Shown: piece by piece, positions 8,437-17,562 of the stretch
Position numbering within the stretch: the first letter of the stretch is position 1
Layout of the letters: every line of letters begins with the position of its first letter
NCBI GenBank assembly: GCA_964518215.1
Contig: CAZFFP010000024.1
Location: forward strand, 1 to 45,705
Origin: CAYSGX01 sp964518215
GTDB taxonomy: Bacteria; Bacteroidota; Bacteroidia; Chitinophagales; CAIOSU01
Length of the DNA: 45,705 nt
Direction: 5' to 3'
Made by a program: the position numbers and the translations under genes
Notes under the pieces: model-generated
Told to the model about the DNA's origin: nothing
Database searches by the model: none
What the model saw: the letters and a program-made list of their open reading frames with translations, nothing else

Positions 8437-9501
8437 TCACTCCACCATCTTTTCTATATAATCAGAATTGAGCAGATACAATGCTCCCATATATTTCAGA
8501 TGGAAAGCAACCAGACTTCCTGTTTTGTATTTATTGCTTTTACCCATATCAATCACCAACATATCTGAACTGGCATCAATGATGGTTAAATCTGAATCAT
8601 CGGGCATGAGATATTGCGGCTGCATATCTAACAAGCCGATGTCGAGAATAGCACGGTAAGAAAATTCCGCTTTGGTTTCATCTATTTCAAATTTATTTCC
8701 CGCAACATTTTCGCCCAACTCGCCAACAGGCATATTGGGCTTGCGGGTAATTTCAATAATTTCAGCATAGAGCGTCAACACATCAGGCTTCATGCCTTCA
8801 ATCAATTCTCCGGTAAACAAATCGTTGCCGAAAAACAATGCCTCGCCCACTCTGAAATGATTCACCGCCATAGGTCGGGCATTCTTCAGCATGAGCGGAA
8901 CGGCTACCGATGTGCCACCCGAAACCCACGGAATTTGAATGTCGAACTTTGCCTCAATCAGTTGTTTGTAAAGACTCAACTGAATGAGTTTATCTTGTGT
9001 GGGCATTACACCGCTCAGGCAATTCAGGTTGGTGCCGATACCCACAATTTCTATATTAGGCAGCCCGATTATTTTCTGATAAAAATCTAAAAGATTTTCG
9101 CCCATTACGCCTTCGCGCAGGTCGCCCATTTCTATCATAATAATAACCTTGTGCTGTTTGTTTTGTTTCACCGCTTCATCCGAAAGCATTTTAATAGTAA
9201 CCGATTCGGTATTGAAACTTACATCGGCATAGCGAATCACATTTGAAATGCTGCGCTTTGCCGGAGGTTTTATGTAAACAGTTTGAACCTTTGGCGCCAT
9301 TGCTTTGATGGTTCTCAAATTGCTGATGCGCGAGTCGTGAATTTCTTTCGCTCCTAAATGAATTAATTCTTTTAAATACAGTTTGTTGCCGCAAAGCAAT
9401 TTCGATACGACACCCCAATGAATATTTCTTTCTTTAAAAAGATTATTCAGAAAAATGTAGTTATGCTGAAGATTAGCTCTGTTGAGTTTTATGAATGCCA
9501 T
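8437..9501 (-). CDS. Alanine/ornithine-racemase-family PLP enzyme
   Basis: A 354-aa fold-type III PLP protein related to alanine racemase, most like the ornithine-racemase/YhfX group. The PLP-binding Lys is in WGVVSKLLCGN near residue 35. A TIM-barrel follows (VIIMIEMGDLREGVM, then the VSGGTS phosphate-binding strand near 195). A C-terminal beta domain follows. It differs from true Alr in lacking the KxNAYGHG signature. Its start codon shares one base with the stop of the upstream alr (TAATG), so the two are translationally coupled. Likely action: racemisation of an amino acid other than, or in addition to, alanine. The substrate is inferred only from family and context. Confidence 0.8.
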   Translation of the reverse strand: MAFIKLNRANLQHNYIFLNNLFKERNIHWGVVSKLLCGNKLYLKELIHLGAKEIHDSRISNLRTIKAMAPKVQTVYIKPPAKRSISNVIRYADVSFNTESVTIKMLSDEAVKQNKQHKVIIMIEMGDLREGVMGENLLDFYQKIIGLPNIEIVGIGTNLNCLSGVMPTQDKLIQLSLYKQLIEAKFDIQIPWVSGGTSVAVPLMLKNARPMAVNHFRVGEALFFGNDLFTGELIEGMKPDVLTLYAEIIEITRKPNMPVGELGENVAGNKFEIDETKAEFSYRAILDIGLLDMQPQYLMPDDSDLTIIDASSDMLVIDMGKSNKYKTGSLVAFHLKYMGALYLLNSDYIEKMVE

Positions 9502-10652
9502 TAGCTGATAATTTTTCTCGGAATATTTGGTGGCAGACGGGTTAATAATTCGTAGTTGAGCTGATTACTGAATTCGCTGAAAGAAGCTACCGTAACCTGC
9601 TGCCCATTTTGATTTCCTATCATAACCGCTTCATCTCCTTTTTGAACCTGCGGAATTTCTGAAACATCTACCACCATCATATTCATATTTACCGTGCCCA
9701 CTACGGGGCATAATTTTTCATGAATCAACACACGCCCATGATTGCCCAACGAGCGGCTGAAACCTTGCGCATAGCCCACAGGAATCACCGCCACTTTCAT
9801 TTTTTCGTGTGCTGTAAAAACACTGCCATATCCTATAAAATCACCCGCACTCACCTGCTTCACACTCATCACATGGCTCTTCCATGCAATCACTCTTTTC
9901 AACGGGTCTTTCTTGTTGCGCTGACTATTGAGATAGTGCATAAAAGTTTCAGGACTCGACCACAAACCATATTGCATAATACCGATGCGCACCATGTCCA
10001 TTCTTGTTTCGGGAAACATAATAGATGCGGCAGAACATGCCGTGTGCAATTGTTCGGGTTCAATATTTTCTTTGATAAACATTTGTTTCAATTGCTGAAA
10101 GGCTTCTACCTGATTTTTAACACGCTGATAGTTGGCAATATTTTCGGCACCTGCATAGTGCGTGCATAATCCTTTGAGATGAATATTTTGCTTTTTGGTT
10201 TTTAAAAATTTGATAATTGCAGGTAATTCTTTGGCTGAAAAGCCGGTGCGGTTCATACCTGTTTCTAATTCGATATGAATTTTCGCAGGCTTTGAAATTT
10301 TCCGGCTCACTTTAATGGCTTCCTGCAATCGTTTTTTTTCAAAAACAAAAAATTCTATATCGTTGGCAATTGCCCATTGCAATGATTCCTGCTCTACCAA
10401 ACCCATAATCATAATGGTAGCGTTATCGTGTAGCGTATTTTTAATTTCGAGCGCTTCATCGGCACTAAAAACAGAGAAATGATTGATGCCGCATTTGCTT
10501 GCAATTTTCACAAAAGGCGCAATGCCGTGTCCGTAAGCATTGCCTTTCACTACGGAAGAAATTTTTACATCCTTGCCCATAAGCCGATGCAAAAACCTGA
10601 TATTGTTTCTCAGCGCTTTTAAACTTAATTCTATGGAAGAGCTTTCATACAT
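9501..10652 (-). CDS. alr: Alanine racemase
   Basis: PLP-dependent L/D-alanine racemase supplying D-Ala for peptidoglycan, or a broader racemase. The 383 aa have normal length. The PLP lysine is in VVKGNAYGHG near residue 36. HIELETGMNRTGF lies in the barrel, and the second catalytic Tyr is in the region FIGYGSVFTA. VIPVGYAQGFSR and the active-site segment GTVNMNMMVVDV follow; in that last motif the usual Asp (MDM) is replaced by Asn. The 8-bp overlap with the upstream amidohydrolase and the 1-bp overlap with the downstream paralogue place it in a five-gene operon. No separate murF-alr fusion is seen, so this could be either the cell-wall enzyme or a catabolic one. Confidence 0.92.
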   Translation of the reverse strand: MYESSSIELSLKALRNNIRFLHRLMGKDVKISSVVKGNAYGHGIAPFVKIASKCGINHFSVFSADEALEIKNTLHDNATIMIMGLVEQESLQWAIANDIEFFVFEKKRLQEAIKVSRKISKPAKIHIELETGMNRTGFSAKELPAIIKFLKTKKQNIHLKGLCTHYAGAENIANYQRVKNQVEAFQQLKQMFIKENIEPEQLHTACSAASIMFPETRMDMVRIGIMQYGLWSSPETFMHYLNSQRNKKDPLKRVIAWKSHVMSVKQVSAGDFIGYGSVFTAHEKMKVAVIPVGYAQGFSRSLGNHGRVLIHEKLCPVVGTVNMNMMVVDVSEIPQVQKGDEAVMIGNQNGQQVTVASFSEFSNQLNYELLTRLPPNIPRKIIS

Positions 10653-11790
10653 GATTTACTTGTTGAATGATAGAATGAAAAATTTTGATGCCTGCAGGAA
10701 TAATTGCATCGGGAAAATCGTAATCGGGATTGTGCAGCGCGGGCATATTTTCTCCGGCACCTAAACCAAACATGGCTCCGTCAAACTTTTCTGTAAATAA
10801 TCCGAAATCTTCTCCCCATCCGAAAGGCACATCGGTTTCAAAAACTTCAAGGTTACATGCTTGCGCGGCTTCACGAATCCATACCACTGCCTGCTCACTA
10901 TTTTGATTGGCGAAAAAACTTTCTGTCCACGAAATATCTGTTTTCAGTTGATACTTCTTTGCCACATCCGCAGCAATGCGTTCCGCTTCTTTTTCGAGCC
11001 TGCGCATTTGTTCATTATTGCGGCAGCGAATAGTGAAATGCGCTTCGCCCGCTCCTGCCGACACACCATAAGCCAATTCGCCCATGTGCATATACACAGG
11101 CGTTACCAAACAGAAATTTTCTTTGCGAATATCTTGCTCCGTTAGTTGATGCAACTGCTGTGTAATTGATGCCATTGCCAAAGCAGGATTGATGCCTTTG
11201 TGAGGCTCGCCCGCATGTGCCGTTTTTCCTTGCAAGCGAATAATAATACTATTGACAGCCGTAGTGAACGAGCCGCTTTTTATCACAATCTGATTCTTGG
11301 GAAATGCAGGTAAATTGTGTAATGCGAAAACATAATCGGGCATTATCTCTTTGAATTTTTCATCGGCTAAAATGGCTGCCGCACCTTTGCCGTTTTCTTC
11401 AGCAGGCTGAAACAATAAAACCACTCGTCCTTTTTCAGGGCGTTGCTTATGCAGCATAGCAGCTACTCCGCAAACAATGGTTGTATGACCATCGTGCCCG
11501 CATTTGTGCGCCACCCCATCGGTTACAGAGCGATGTTCAAACGTATTGATTTCGTGAATGGGCAAGGCATCTAATTCGCAACGAATCAAAACAGTTTTGC
11601 CGGGCTGTTTACCTTCATAAATAGCAGCGATTCCCGTGCCTCCCAAATTTTCTATGAGTGTATCGGGGTGGAATTGCTGCAAATAATTTTTCACCCTTTC
11701 AGCAGTTTTAAATTCTTTGCACGAAAGTTCAGGGTGGCGATGCAGTTCTTTTCTGAAACGAACCAATTCATCTGTATTAATGCTGTTCAT
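10645..11790 (-). CDS. M20 family amidohydrolase (N-acyl-amino-acid or hippurate hydrolase type)
   Basis: A 381-aa cytosolic metallopeptidase of the M20D/amidohydrolase group, which removes acyl groups from N-acyl amino acids. Metal and catalytic motifs appear in order: LHRHPELSCKEF near the N-terminus, AHKCGHDGHTTIV near residue 90, FQPAEENGKGA near 130 and ALHNLPAFP near 155. A dimerisation domain follows, and the terminal His is in MPALHNPDYDFPD. The start is ATG 11790, 10 bp after the GNAT stop, and the stop overlaps alr by 8 bp. Next to a GNAT acetyltransferase and two racemases it plausibly deacylates a racemised or imported N-acyl amino acid; this is inference. Confidence 0.9.
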   Translation of the reverse strand: MNSINTDELVRFRKELHRHPELSCKEFKTAERVKNYLQQFHPDTLIENLGGTGIAAIYEGKQPGKTVLIRCELDALPIHEINTFEHRSVTDGVAHKCGHDGHTTIVCGVAAMLHKQRPEKGRVVLLFQPAEENGKGAAAILADEKFKEIMPDYVFALHNLPAFPKNQIVIKSGSFTTAVNSIIIRLQGKTAHAGEPHKGINPALAMASITQQLHQLTEQDIRKENFCLVTPVYMHMGELAYGVSAGAGEAHFTIRCRNNEQMRRLEKEAERIAADVAKKYQLKTDISWTESFFANQNSEQAVVWIREAAQACNLEVFETDVPFGWGEDFGLFTEKFDGAMFGLGAGENMPALHNPDYDFPDAIIPAGIKIFHSIIQQVNHV

Positions 11791-11800
11791 GAGTGATGAT

Positions 11801-12235
11801 TTATTGCGCTAAGCGCATTTCAAGATATTTATTGGTGAAGCCTAATTTTTTATACAAATGCAATGCAGGGTTATCGGGTTCTACGTGCAACGCAATGGAG
11901 CCTTTCACACTTTTAATGGCTTCCTGCATCAGCAGTTTACCTATTCCCTTTCCTCTGAAATTTTTATGCACCGCTATATACACCAGAATGTTTTCGGGAA
12001 TATATCCTTCCATGCCGGTATGATTAATTACTACTGCTCCAATAATACTTTCATTTTCTATGCACAGAAAAATATCGCCTCCTTTATCGGGATTAAAAAC
12101 ATAAGCAAGACATTTCAGAATATCTTCTTTCTTATCGCCATATTGGTCTAAATGATTGAAAAGGAAATCGGCAATTGCCTCAATGTTATGAATTTTATCT
12201 GCTCCCTGATTACTGTTGATTTGTTTAATATTCAT
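11801..12235 (-). CDS. GNAT family N-acetyltransferase
   Basis: A 144-aa acetyl-CoA-dependent acyltransferase. The acetyl-CoA loop is clear (FRGKGIGKLLMQEA, near residue 95), preceded by strand ILVYIAVHKN and followed by the LHVEPDNPALHLYKKLGF motif typical of the C-terminal half. I chose ATG 12235 (MNIKQINSNQG). It overlaps the end of the symporter gene by 11 bp, giving translational coupling, whereas the longer reading back to 12367 would lie wholly inside that gene. Substrate unknown; given its neighbours an amino acid or amine is plausible. Confidence 0.85.
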   Translation of the reverse strand: MNIKQINSNQGADKIHNIEAIADFLFNHLDQYGDKKEDILKCLAYVFNPDKGGDIFLCIENESIIGAVVINHTGMEGYIPENILVYIAVHKNFRGKGIGKLLMQEAIKSVKGSIALHVEPDNPALHLYKKLGFTNKYLEMRLAQ

Positions 12236-13685
12236 GTTGAATAGATTTTTTGTTGAGAAATAAACTGAGTGCAACAAACAAAATGAATGACGCACTGATG
12301 CCGAATAAATTAGCATCAATATGTTCGGGCAATGAAATTCCGAAGGGTAAATATTTATCGCTGACAATTAAATAGGTGGTTACGCTTCCGCCTGTAATCA
12401 TTGCCCAAAAAGCCGCTACCGGATGACTCCGTTTCCAAAACAATGCGCCAATGAGCGGCACAAACAAACCCGAAACCATAAAGGCGTAAGAGTAGAGCAT
12501 CAACTGCAACACATTCTGCATTTGCGATGCCAACAAAATAGCAAACACGCCTACCAGCAACGTTATCCATTGCGACAATCTTAATTGCGATTGGGTATTG
12601 TTTGCGTTGTTAGAAAATTTTCCGAAAATATCTGAAACGATATTTCCCGATGCTGCCATCAAACAACTATCGGCAGTAGATAGTATGGCTGAAAAATATG
12701 CCGAAAGCATCAAACCCAAAAGCCCCACCGGAAGAATCGTGCTGAGCAAAATCGGCAAGCCCATTTCGCTGTCTAAAGTAGAAGGGTCTGTGATGCCCGC
12801 AAACAAACCTTGCTCGGCAGCCACTCTTGCCAACAAGCCTAATGTAACCCCCATGAATGCCATAATGGGCCACTCAAAAAGCCCTGCCACAAACCATGCT
12901 TTTTTCGCTTCTTTTTCATCGCGGCAAGCATAAATTCTTTGATACAATGTCATGCCGACAAACCATATCGGAATAATGGTTACGCCCCAATTCAATAATT
13001 GATACCAGGTGATATTTGTAAGCGATAAAAATTCGGGAGCCACCGTTGCCACAATTACTTCATAGCCGCCAACAGCTTTGTAAGCTATAGGAATACCGAT
13101 GAACACCAAGCCGAAAATCAAAATCAACCATTGAATCGTATCGGTATATATCACCGCTTTTAATCCTCCTATGGTAGTGTAAACCACTGCAATCACACCC
13201 ATGATAATGAGGGCAGTTTGTATGTCTAAACCATGGATAGTTGCTGAAGCTAATTTTGCTCCTGCCAATACCTGAGAACTTGTGAAACCTATATATCCGA
13301 TGGCTGATATAATGCCGGCAAGCAATGCTACTCTTGCATCATAAAAGTGTCCGAATATTTGAGGGAACGTAAAAAACTTTTGTGATTGCCCAAGTTTGCT
13401 CACTTTAGGAATTAAAAAAACCGCACTCAGCCATGCACCTATCAGCCCTGTAAACAGCATCCATGAGCCGGATATACCCATTGCAAAACCCAAGCCGCCT
13501 AATCCTATTGAAAAACCACCGCCCACATCCGTTGCGACAACCGATAACCCTACATGCCAGCTTTTCATATTGCGCCCGCTCACATAGTAGTCTTCGGAAG
13601 TTTTGTTCCTTTTCAGAAAATAATAACCCACACCCAACATAGCTCCCATGTAAATGATGAAAATCGAAATGTCAATAATGTGCAT
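12225..13685 (-). CDS. Sodium:solute symporter (SSS family)
   Basis: A 486-aa polytopic inner-membrane transporter with roughly 13 hydrophobic segments. Family marks are YYVSGRNMKSWHVGLS near residue 40, the glycine-rich VATDVGGGFSIGLGGLG, the GGLKAVIYTDTIQ motif near residue 175 and STADSCLMAASGNIVSDIF near 340. Members use Na+ to bring in sugars, proline, pantothenate, nucleosides or carboxylates. The operon neighbours suggest an amino acid or acylated amino acid. ATG 13685 (MHIIDISIFIIYMG) is preferred because a longer frame to 13727 adds only a non-hydrophobic prefix. It is the first gene of the operon, with a TATCTTTG box at 13858-13865. Confidence 0.9.
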   Translation of the reverse strand: MHIIDISIFIIYMGAMLGVGYYFLKRNKTSEDYYVSGRNMKSWHVGLSVVATDVGGGFSIGLGGLGFAMGISGSWMLFTGLIGAWLSAVFLIPKVSKLGQSQKFFTFPQIFGHFYDARVALLAGIISAIGYIGFTSSQVLAGAKLASATIHGLDIQTALIIMGVIAVVYTTIGGLKAVIYTDTIQWLILIFGLVFIGIPIAYKAVGGYEVIVATVAPEFLSLTNITWYQLLNWGVTIIPIWFVGMTLYQRIYACRDEKEAKKAWFVAGLFEWPIMAFMGVTLGLLARVAAEQGLFAGITDPSTLDSEMGLPILLSTILPVGLLGLMLSAYFSAILSTADSCLMAASGNIVSDIFGKFSNNANNTQSQLRLSQWITLLVGVFAILLASQMQNVLQLMLYSYAFMVSGLFVPLIGALFWKRSHPVAAFWAMITGGSVTTYLIVSDKYLPFGISLPEHIDANLFGISASFILFVALSLFLNKKSIQHEY

Positions 13686-13857
13686 GGTTTCAGCATGTTG
13701 CGAAACACAATGAAACATACAAGACATGAGTCTTTCGGTTCATTGGTTTCAGGAAAAATGCCCTTGAAAAATAATGGTGTAAAAAGCGGGCAAAAAGAAA
13801 AAATAAGAATAGGATTGCAACAAGACGGAATGAAAAACATTCAATAACAATCCGCTA

Positions 13858-13865
13858 CAAAGATA
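13858..13865 (-). promoter_or_regulatory. Bacteroidota -7 box (TATCTTTG) for the symporter-racemase operon
   Basis: Exact TAnnTTTG match. It would give a leader of about 170 nt before the symporter ATG. A weaker candidate with one mismatch (TATGTTTC) lies nearer at 13712-13719. Confidence 0.4.
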
Positions 13866-13937
13866 GCCAATAGTTTAAAAAGAGATTGATGTATGCGAAA
13901 CAACAAGTTTCAAAACAACATCAATGGATACGTTTCA

Positions 13938-14021
13938 AGCCTTCTCTTTTGCTCAAAGGTTTTAAGGGAGTCTCTGTGGTTAAAATAGTTTCACGCAAAG
14001 GCGCGAAGGCGCAAAGAGTTT
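13938..14021. repeat. 84-bp dispersed repeat, copy 2
   Basis: Identical over 84 bp to 8269-8352. The two copies lie just outside the two ends of the five-gene operon, in direct orientation and 5.67 kb apart. Confidence 0.9.
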
Positions 14022-14291
14022 AATTTAAAGGAGTTTTCTCTCATACTCTTTTTTTATCTAAAACTGGTTTGCGTTAGATAAAATCAAGAGTAACTAAAAA
14101 ATTTTTCTGTGTTCCTCTATGCCACACTCCCTGCGCTCTGTGGTTAAAAAAAATCACGTAAATGTGCAAAGGGTTTTTCTTTCAACCTCTGCTTAGCAAA
14201 CCATAGTTTAAAATAACTGCCAAATAATTATTCTTACGGCTTACAGCTTAAGGCTGAGGGCAAAAAAAAACAAACACCTTACACAAGTGCT

Positions 14292-14299
14292 TATCTTTG
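14292..14299 (+). promoter_or_regulatory. Bacteroidota -7 box (TATCTTTG) for the DUF4340-like gene
   Basis: Exact TAnnTTTG match ending 25 bp before the ATG at 14325. Confidence 0.55.
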
Positions 14300-14324
14300 G
14301 CGGCAACTAATTCGTATTTCAGTA

Positions 14325-15362
14325 ATGAAAAAAACTGCTCTTATCATTTTTGTTTTGCTGGCGTTGGGTGTCGTTGCCGGATATTTTATTTATAATAGCC
14401 AACAACAAAAAATTGTAGATGCCGACCGGAAATTTTATGTCGAAAATTCGGATGCCATTACGAAAATATTCATGGCAGATAAAACCGGTAAAAAAGTGTT
14501 GTTAGAAAAAGTTGGTAAGCAATGGATAGTGAATGGCAAACACAAAGTTTTTCAACCGAAAATTGATATGTTGCTCGAAACTATTCGCAGAGTTCGGGTG
14601 GATTATCCGGTGAGCGCTAAGCAATGGGACCACGTGGTGCGCACTCTTTCTTCAAAATCTACCAAAGTGGAAATTTATACCGACCACCCCGGTGAGCCGC
14701 ACAGAGTTTATTTTATTGGCTATGAAACTTTAGACGGATTAGGCACCTACGCCATTATGCAGGTAGCCGGCAGAACTGCCAAGCAACCTTATGTCATGCA
14801 TATTCCGGGATTTATGGGTTCTATTGAAGCGCGCTATTTTTTAGATGAAAAGGACTGGCGCGATTTGAATGTGTTCGATTTTAAAATGGAAGAAATTCAG
14901 GAGGTTTCATTACAATGGACCGAAATTCCTGATTGGTCGTTTACCTTGCAGGCTCAGGCAGATGGTAGTTATGTGATGCCCGAAAACACAGAGGGATATC
15001 CGCTATTCACTACCGGTGTAGATAAATTTTTGCACTCTTTTACTTTTCTGAATGCAGAAGCACTTGAAAGCGAACATCCGCGAAAAGATTCGATACTGAA
15101 TGCACAGGAACCATTTTTAATTCTGAAAGTAACGCCTAAAAATGGGAATGCCGTGTCGCTTTCTTTTTACAGAATGGAAACAGATAAACGCACCAAACAT
15201 CAATATGACGAAAGCGGCACCGATTTACCTTTCGATATTGACCGCTACTGGGGCGTGGCTGATAACGGACTTGGCTTTGTAATGATTCAGGATTTTGTGT
15301 TTGGCAAAGTAATGCGTAGGAAAAACGAAATGTTATCGCAGCAAGGAAGGAGCGCTATGTAA
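14325..15362 (+). CDS. DUF4340-like membrane-anchored protein
   Basis: A 345-aa protein with an N-terminal signal-anchor (residues 4-23, LIIFVLLALGVVAGYFI) and a long beta-rich extracytoplasmic part. The opening after the anchor (an Asp/Arg-rich segment, then ITKIFMADKTGKKVLLEKVGKQWIVNGK) is characteristic of DUF4340 proteins, which are often found with ABC-type gliding or exopolysaccharide export genes. Here there is no such partner beside it: it faces fabH convergently with an 8-bp gap. Role unknown. The assignment is by pattern only. Confidence 0.7.
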   Translation: MKKTALIIFVLLALGVVAGYFIYNSQQQKIVDADRKFYVENSDAITKIFMADKTGKKVLLEKVGKQWIVNGKHKVFQPKIDMLLETIRRVRVDYPVSAKQWDHVVRTLSSKSTKVEIYTDHPGEPHRVYFIGYETLDGLGTYAIMQVAGRTAKQPYVMHIPGFMGSIEARYFLDEKDWRDLNVFDFKMEEIQEVSLQWTEIPDWSFTLQAQADGSYVMPENTEGYPLFTTGVDKFLHSFTFLNAEALESEHPRKDSILNAQEPFLILKVTPKNGNAVSLSFYRMETDKRTKHQYDESGTDLPFDIDRYWGVADNGLGFVMIQDFVFGKVMRRKNEMLSQQGRSAM

Positions 15363-15370
15363 TTGCTGCA

Positions 15371-16357
15371 TTAAATCGCCCATTTCAAATACACTGCACC
15401 CCACGTAAAACCTCCACCGAAAGTTGCCAAAATCATGTGGTCGCCTTTTTTAAATTGTTCTTCCCATTCGGCAATGCACAGCGGAATGGTGGCATTGGTG
15501 GTGTTGCCGTACCGCTCAATATTAACGGTTACTTTTTCGGGTGCGAAGTTCAATCTTTGATTCACGGCTTCAATAATTCTGATATTCGCCTGATGCGGAA
15601 TGAACCAATCGGTAGTGTCGGCATTCAGTCCGTTTCGTTGCATAATTTCTTCCACACATTCCACCACTTTAGTAACCGCCACTTTAAACACCGAGCGTCC
15701 TTCCTGATGCACAAAATGCTCTTTGTCTTCAACTGTTTGTTTGGTAGGTGGCGCTACGGAGCCTCCGGCTTTTTGATGCAAATATTGAAACCCACTGCCA
15801 TCGGTTCCCAGCACCGAATCAATAATGCCATAGCCCGAATCGTCAGGCTCCAACAAAACGGCTGCGGCTGCATCGCCAAAAATTACACAGGTTTGGCGGT
15901 CTTCATAATTTACAATGGACGACATTTTATCGGCTCCCACTACAATTACTTTTTTATGTGAGCCGCTTTCAATAAATTTTGAAGCCGTTACCAAGCCATA
16001 AATAAAACCCGAGCAAGCCGCATTCAAATCGAAACTGAAGGCGTTGTTAATGCCACACTTATCGCTGATAATGTTGGCTGTTGCAGGAAACAGGTGGTCG
16101 GGTGTAACGGTGCAGCAAATCACCAAATCAACATCCAATGGATGAGTATGAGTTTTCTCCAACAACTGCTTTACTGCGGGAATTGCCATAGCCGATGTAC
16201 CTGCGTTTTTTTCATTCAGAATTCTTCTTTCTCTGATTCCGGTGCGCGAAAAAATCCATTCATCGGTGGTGTCCACCATTTTTTCAAGTAAAGCATTATC
16301 CAAAACAAATTCAGGAAGAAAAGTGCTGATGCCTTTAATAGCCGCTCTGTGTTTCAT
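15371..16357 (-). CDS. fabH: 3-oxoacyl-ACP synthase III (KAS III)
   Basis: Starts fatty-acid synthesis by condensing acetyl-CoA (or a branched acyl-CoA) with malonyl-ACP. The 328-aa product has the full catalytic triad: Cys in LNAACSGFIYGL near residue 112, His in FIPHQANIRII near 255 and Asn in YGNTTNATIPL near 285. The C-terminal LATFGGGFTWGAVYLKW is standard. Start MKHRAAIKGISTFLPE. It is 101 bp downstream of menC on the same strand. The link to menaquinone genes is probably only transcriptional. Confidence 0.95.
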   Translation of the reverse strand: MKHRAAIKGISTFLPEFVLDNALLEKMVDTTDEWIFSRTGIRERRILNEKNAGTSAMAIPAVKQLLEKTHTHPLDVDLVICCTVTPDHLFPATANIISDKCGINNAFSFDLNAACSGFIYGLVTASKFIESGSHKKVIVVGADKMSSIVNYEDRQTCVIFGDAAAAVLLEPDDSGYGIIDSVLGTDGSGFQYLHQKAGGSVAPPTKQTVEDKEHFVHQEGRSVFKVAVTKVVECVEEIMQRNGLNADTTDWFIPHQANIRIIEAVNQRLNFAPEKVTVNIERYGNTTNATIPLCIAEWEEQFKKGDHMILATFGGGFTWGAVYLKWAI

Positions 16358-16458
16358 ACTGCCAAAATATGGCTTTTTGGCTATTTGGTTTTTGAAACAA
16401 ATCCACAGAATTAAATTCTAAAAAGATGCGCGCTATGCTTCCTGACTATTTGTTGAAA

Positions 16459-17538
16459 TCATTCAAAATTTATCATCCACTCTTTGTTGTTGAAAGAGAG
16501 CCACTCTCCCTTTAATTCGAGAGGCGAGGAAAAATTATTGGTGTAAAGTTGCCCCGTGCCAAGTCCTTGCGGCAACGGATTGTTTAAAGTGAAAGTCCAC
16601 TGAGCTATGGCGTTCAAGCCGATGTTCGATTCTAATGCAGAAGTAATCCACCAACCGGTTTGATGTTTACCGGCAATATTTATCCATTCTTGCGCAGCTT
16701 CAAAACCGCCTACAAGACTTGGTTTCAGAATAATGTATTGCGGCTGAATGTTCAGTAATAATTTTTCTTTTGATTCCACTTCCGAAATGCCTATCAGTTC
16801 TTCATCGAGCGCTATGGGCAAAGGCGTTTGTTCGCAGAGTTCAGCCATAGCTTCCCATTGTCCGGCAGCAATGGGCTGCTCTATGGAATGCAGTTGAAAC
16901 GCGCTCAACAATTGCAATTTTTCAAGAGCTGATTCAGGTGTAAAAGCGCCATTGGCATCTACTCGTATTTCGAGTTGCGTAGGCGAAAAATTACTTCTGA
17001 TAAATTGCAGCAGTTCGAGTTCTTCTTCAAAATCAATGGCGCCTATTTTCAGTTTCAGACAGGTGAAACCTTCCGAAAGTTTTTGCTCCATCTGCGTTTT
17101 CATTTCTTGTTTGCCGCCCATCCATATCAAACCGTTGATGCGTATGGAGGCCTTGCCAGCTGTAAATTCCGAAGGAAATAAAATTCGTTTTCCTTCGTGA
17201 GAAAAATCGAGCAATGCCATTTCCAAACCGAAACGAATGGACGGAAAATTTTTCAGCCCGGCATTCAGCCAAAACTCATAATTGTTGATGTCGGCACAAA
17301 CTTGTTGCAAAACATTTTCATATTCCGGCACATCATCGCAACTTAAGCCTTGCAGCAATCCGCATTCTCCAATGCCGCTGATGTTTTTGTTTTCTGCTTC
17401 ACTCACCACAATAAACCACGATTTTTTTTCTGTTAGAATTCCTCTGGAAGTTCCGCTTGGTTTTTTGAAAACCAAAGGGTGTGTTTTGTAAAAAGCCTGT
17501 AATTTTTTCTTCTGAATATTTTTTAAAACCTCAAGCAT
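16459..17538 (-). CDS. menC: o-Succinylbenzoate synthase
   Basis: A 359-aa enolase-superfamily dehydratase that converts SHCHC to o-succinylbenzoate in menaquinone synthesis. Superfamily residues are present in order: the two-Lys motif LKLKIGA near residue 165, metal ligands in RVDANGAF, SIEQPIAAG and LDEELIG, and the opposing Lys in YIILKPSLVGG. The barrel closes with GLGTGQLY. Some enzymes of this group act as dipeptide epimerases or N-acylamino-acid racemases. The position only 24 bp downstream of menA argues for MenC here. Confidence 0.88.
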   Translation of the reverse strand: MLEVLKNIQKKKLQAFYKTHPLVFKKPSGTSRGILTEKKSWFIVVSEAENKNISGIGECGLLQGLSCDDVPEYENVLQQVCADINNYEFWLNAGLKNFPSIRFGLEMALLDFSHEGKRILFPSEFTAGKASIRINGLIWMGGKQEMKTQMEQKLSEGFTCLKLKIGAIDFEEELELLQFIRSNFSPTQLEIRVDANGAFTPESALEKLQLLSAFQLHSIEQPIAAGQWEAMAELCEQTPLPIALDEELIGISEVESKEKLLLNIQPQYIILKPSLVGGFEAAQEWINIAGKHQTGWWITSALESNIGLNAIAQWTFTLNNPLPQGLGTGQLYTNNFSSPLELKGEWLSFNNKEWMINFE

Positions 17539-17562
17539 GGAACGGGAAGCATTTTTTTGTTT

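Larger units (their letters stand above)
13686..14324. other. Repeat-bearing divergent intergenic region
   Basis: 639 bp between the symporter and the DUF4340-like gene. It holds the operon -7 box, the 84-bp repeat copy and, at about 14109-14172, another degenerate segment with ctgtggttaa of the same repeat class. It also has the -7 box of the next gene. No credible coding frame. Confidence 0.6.
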
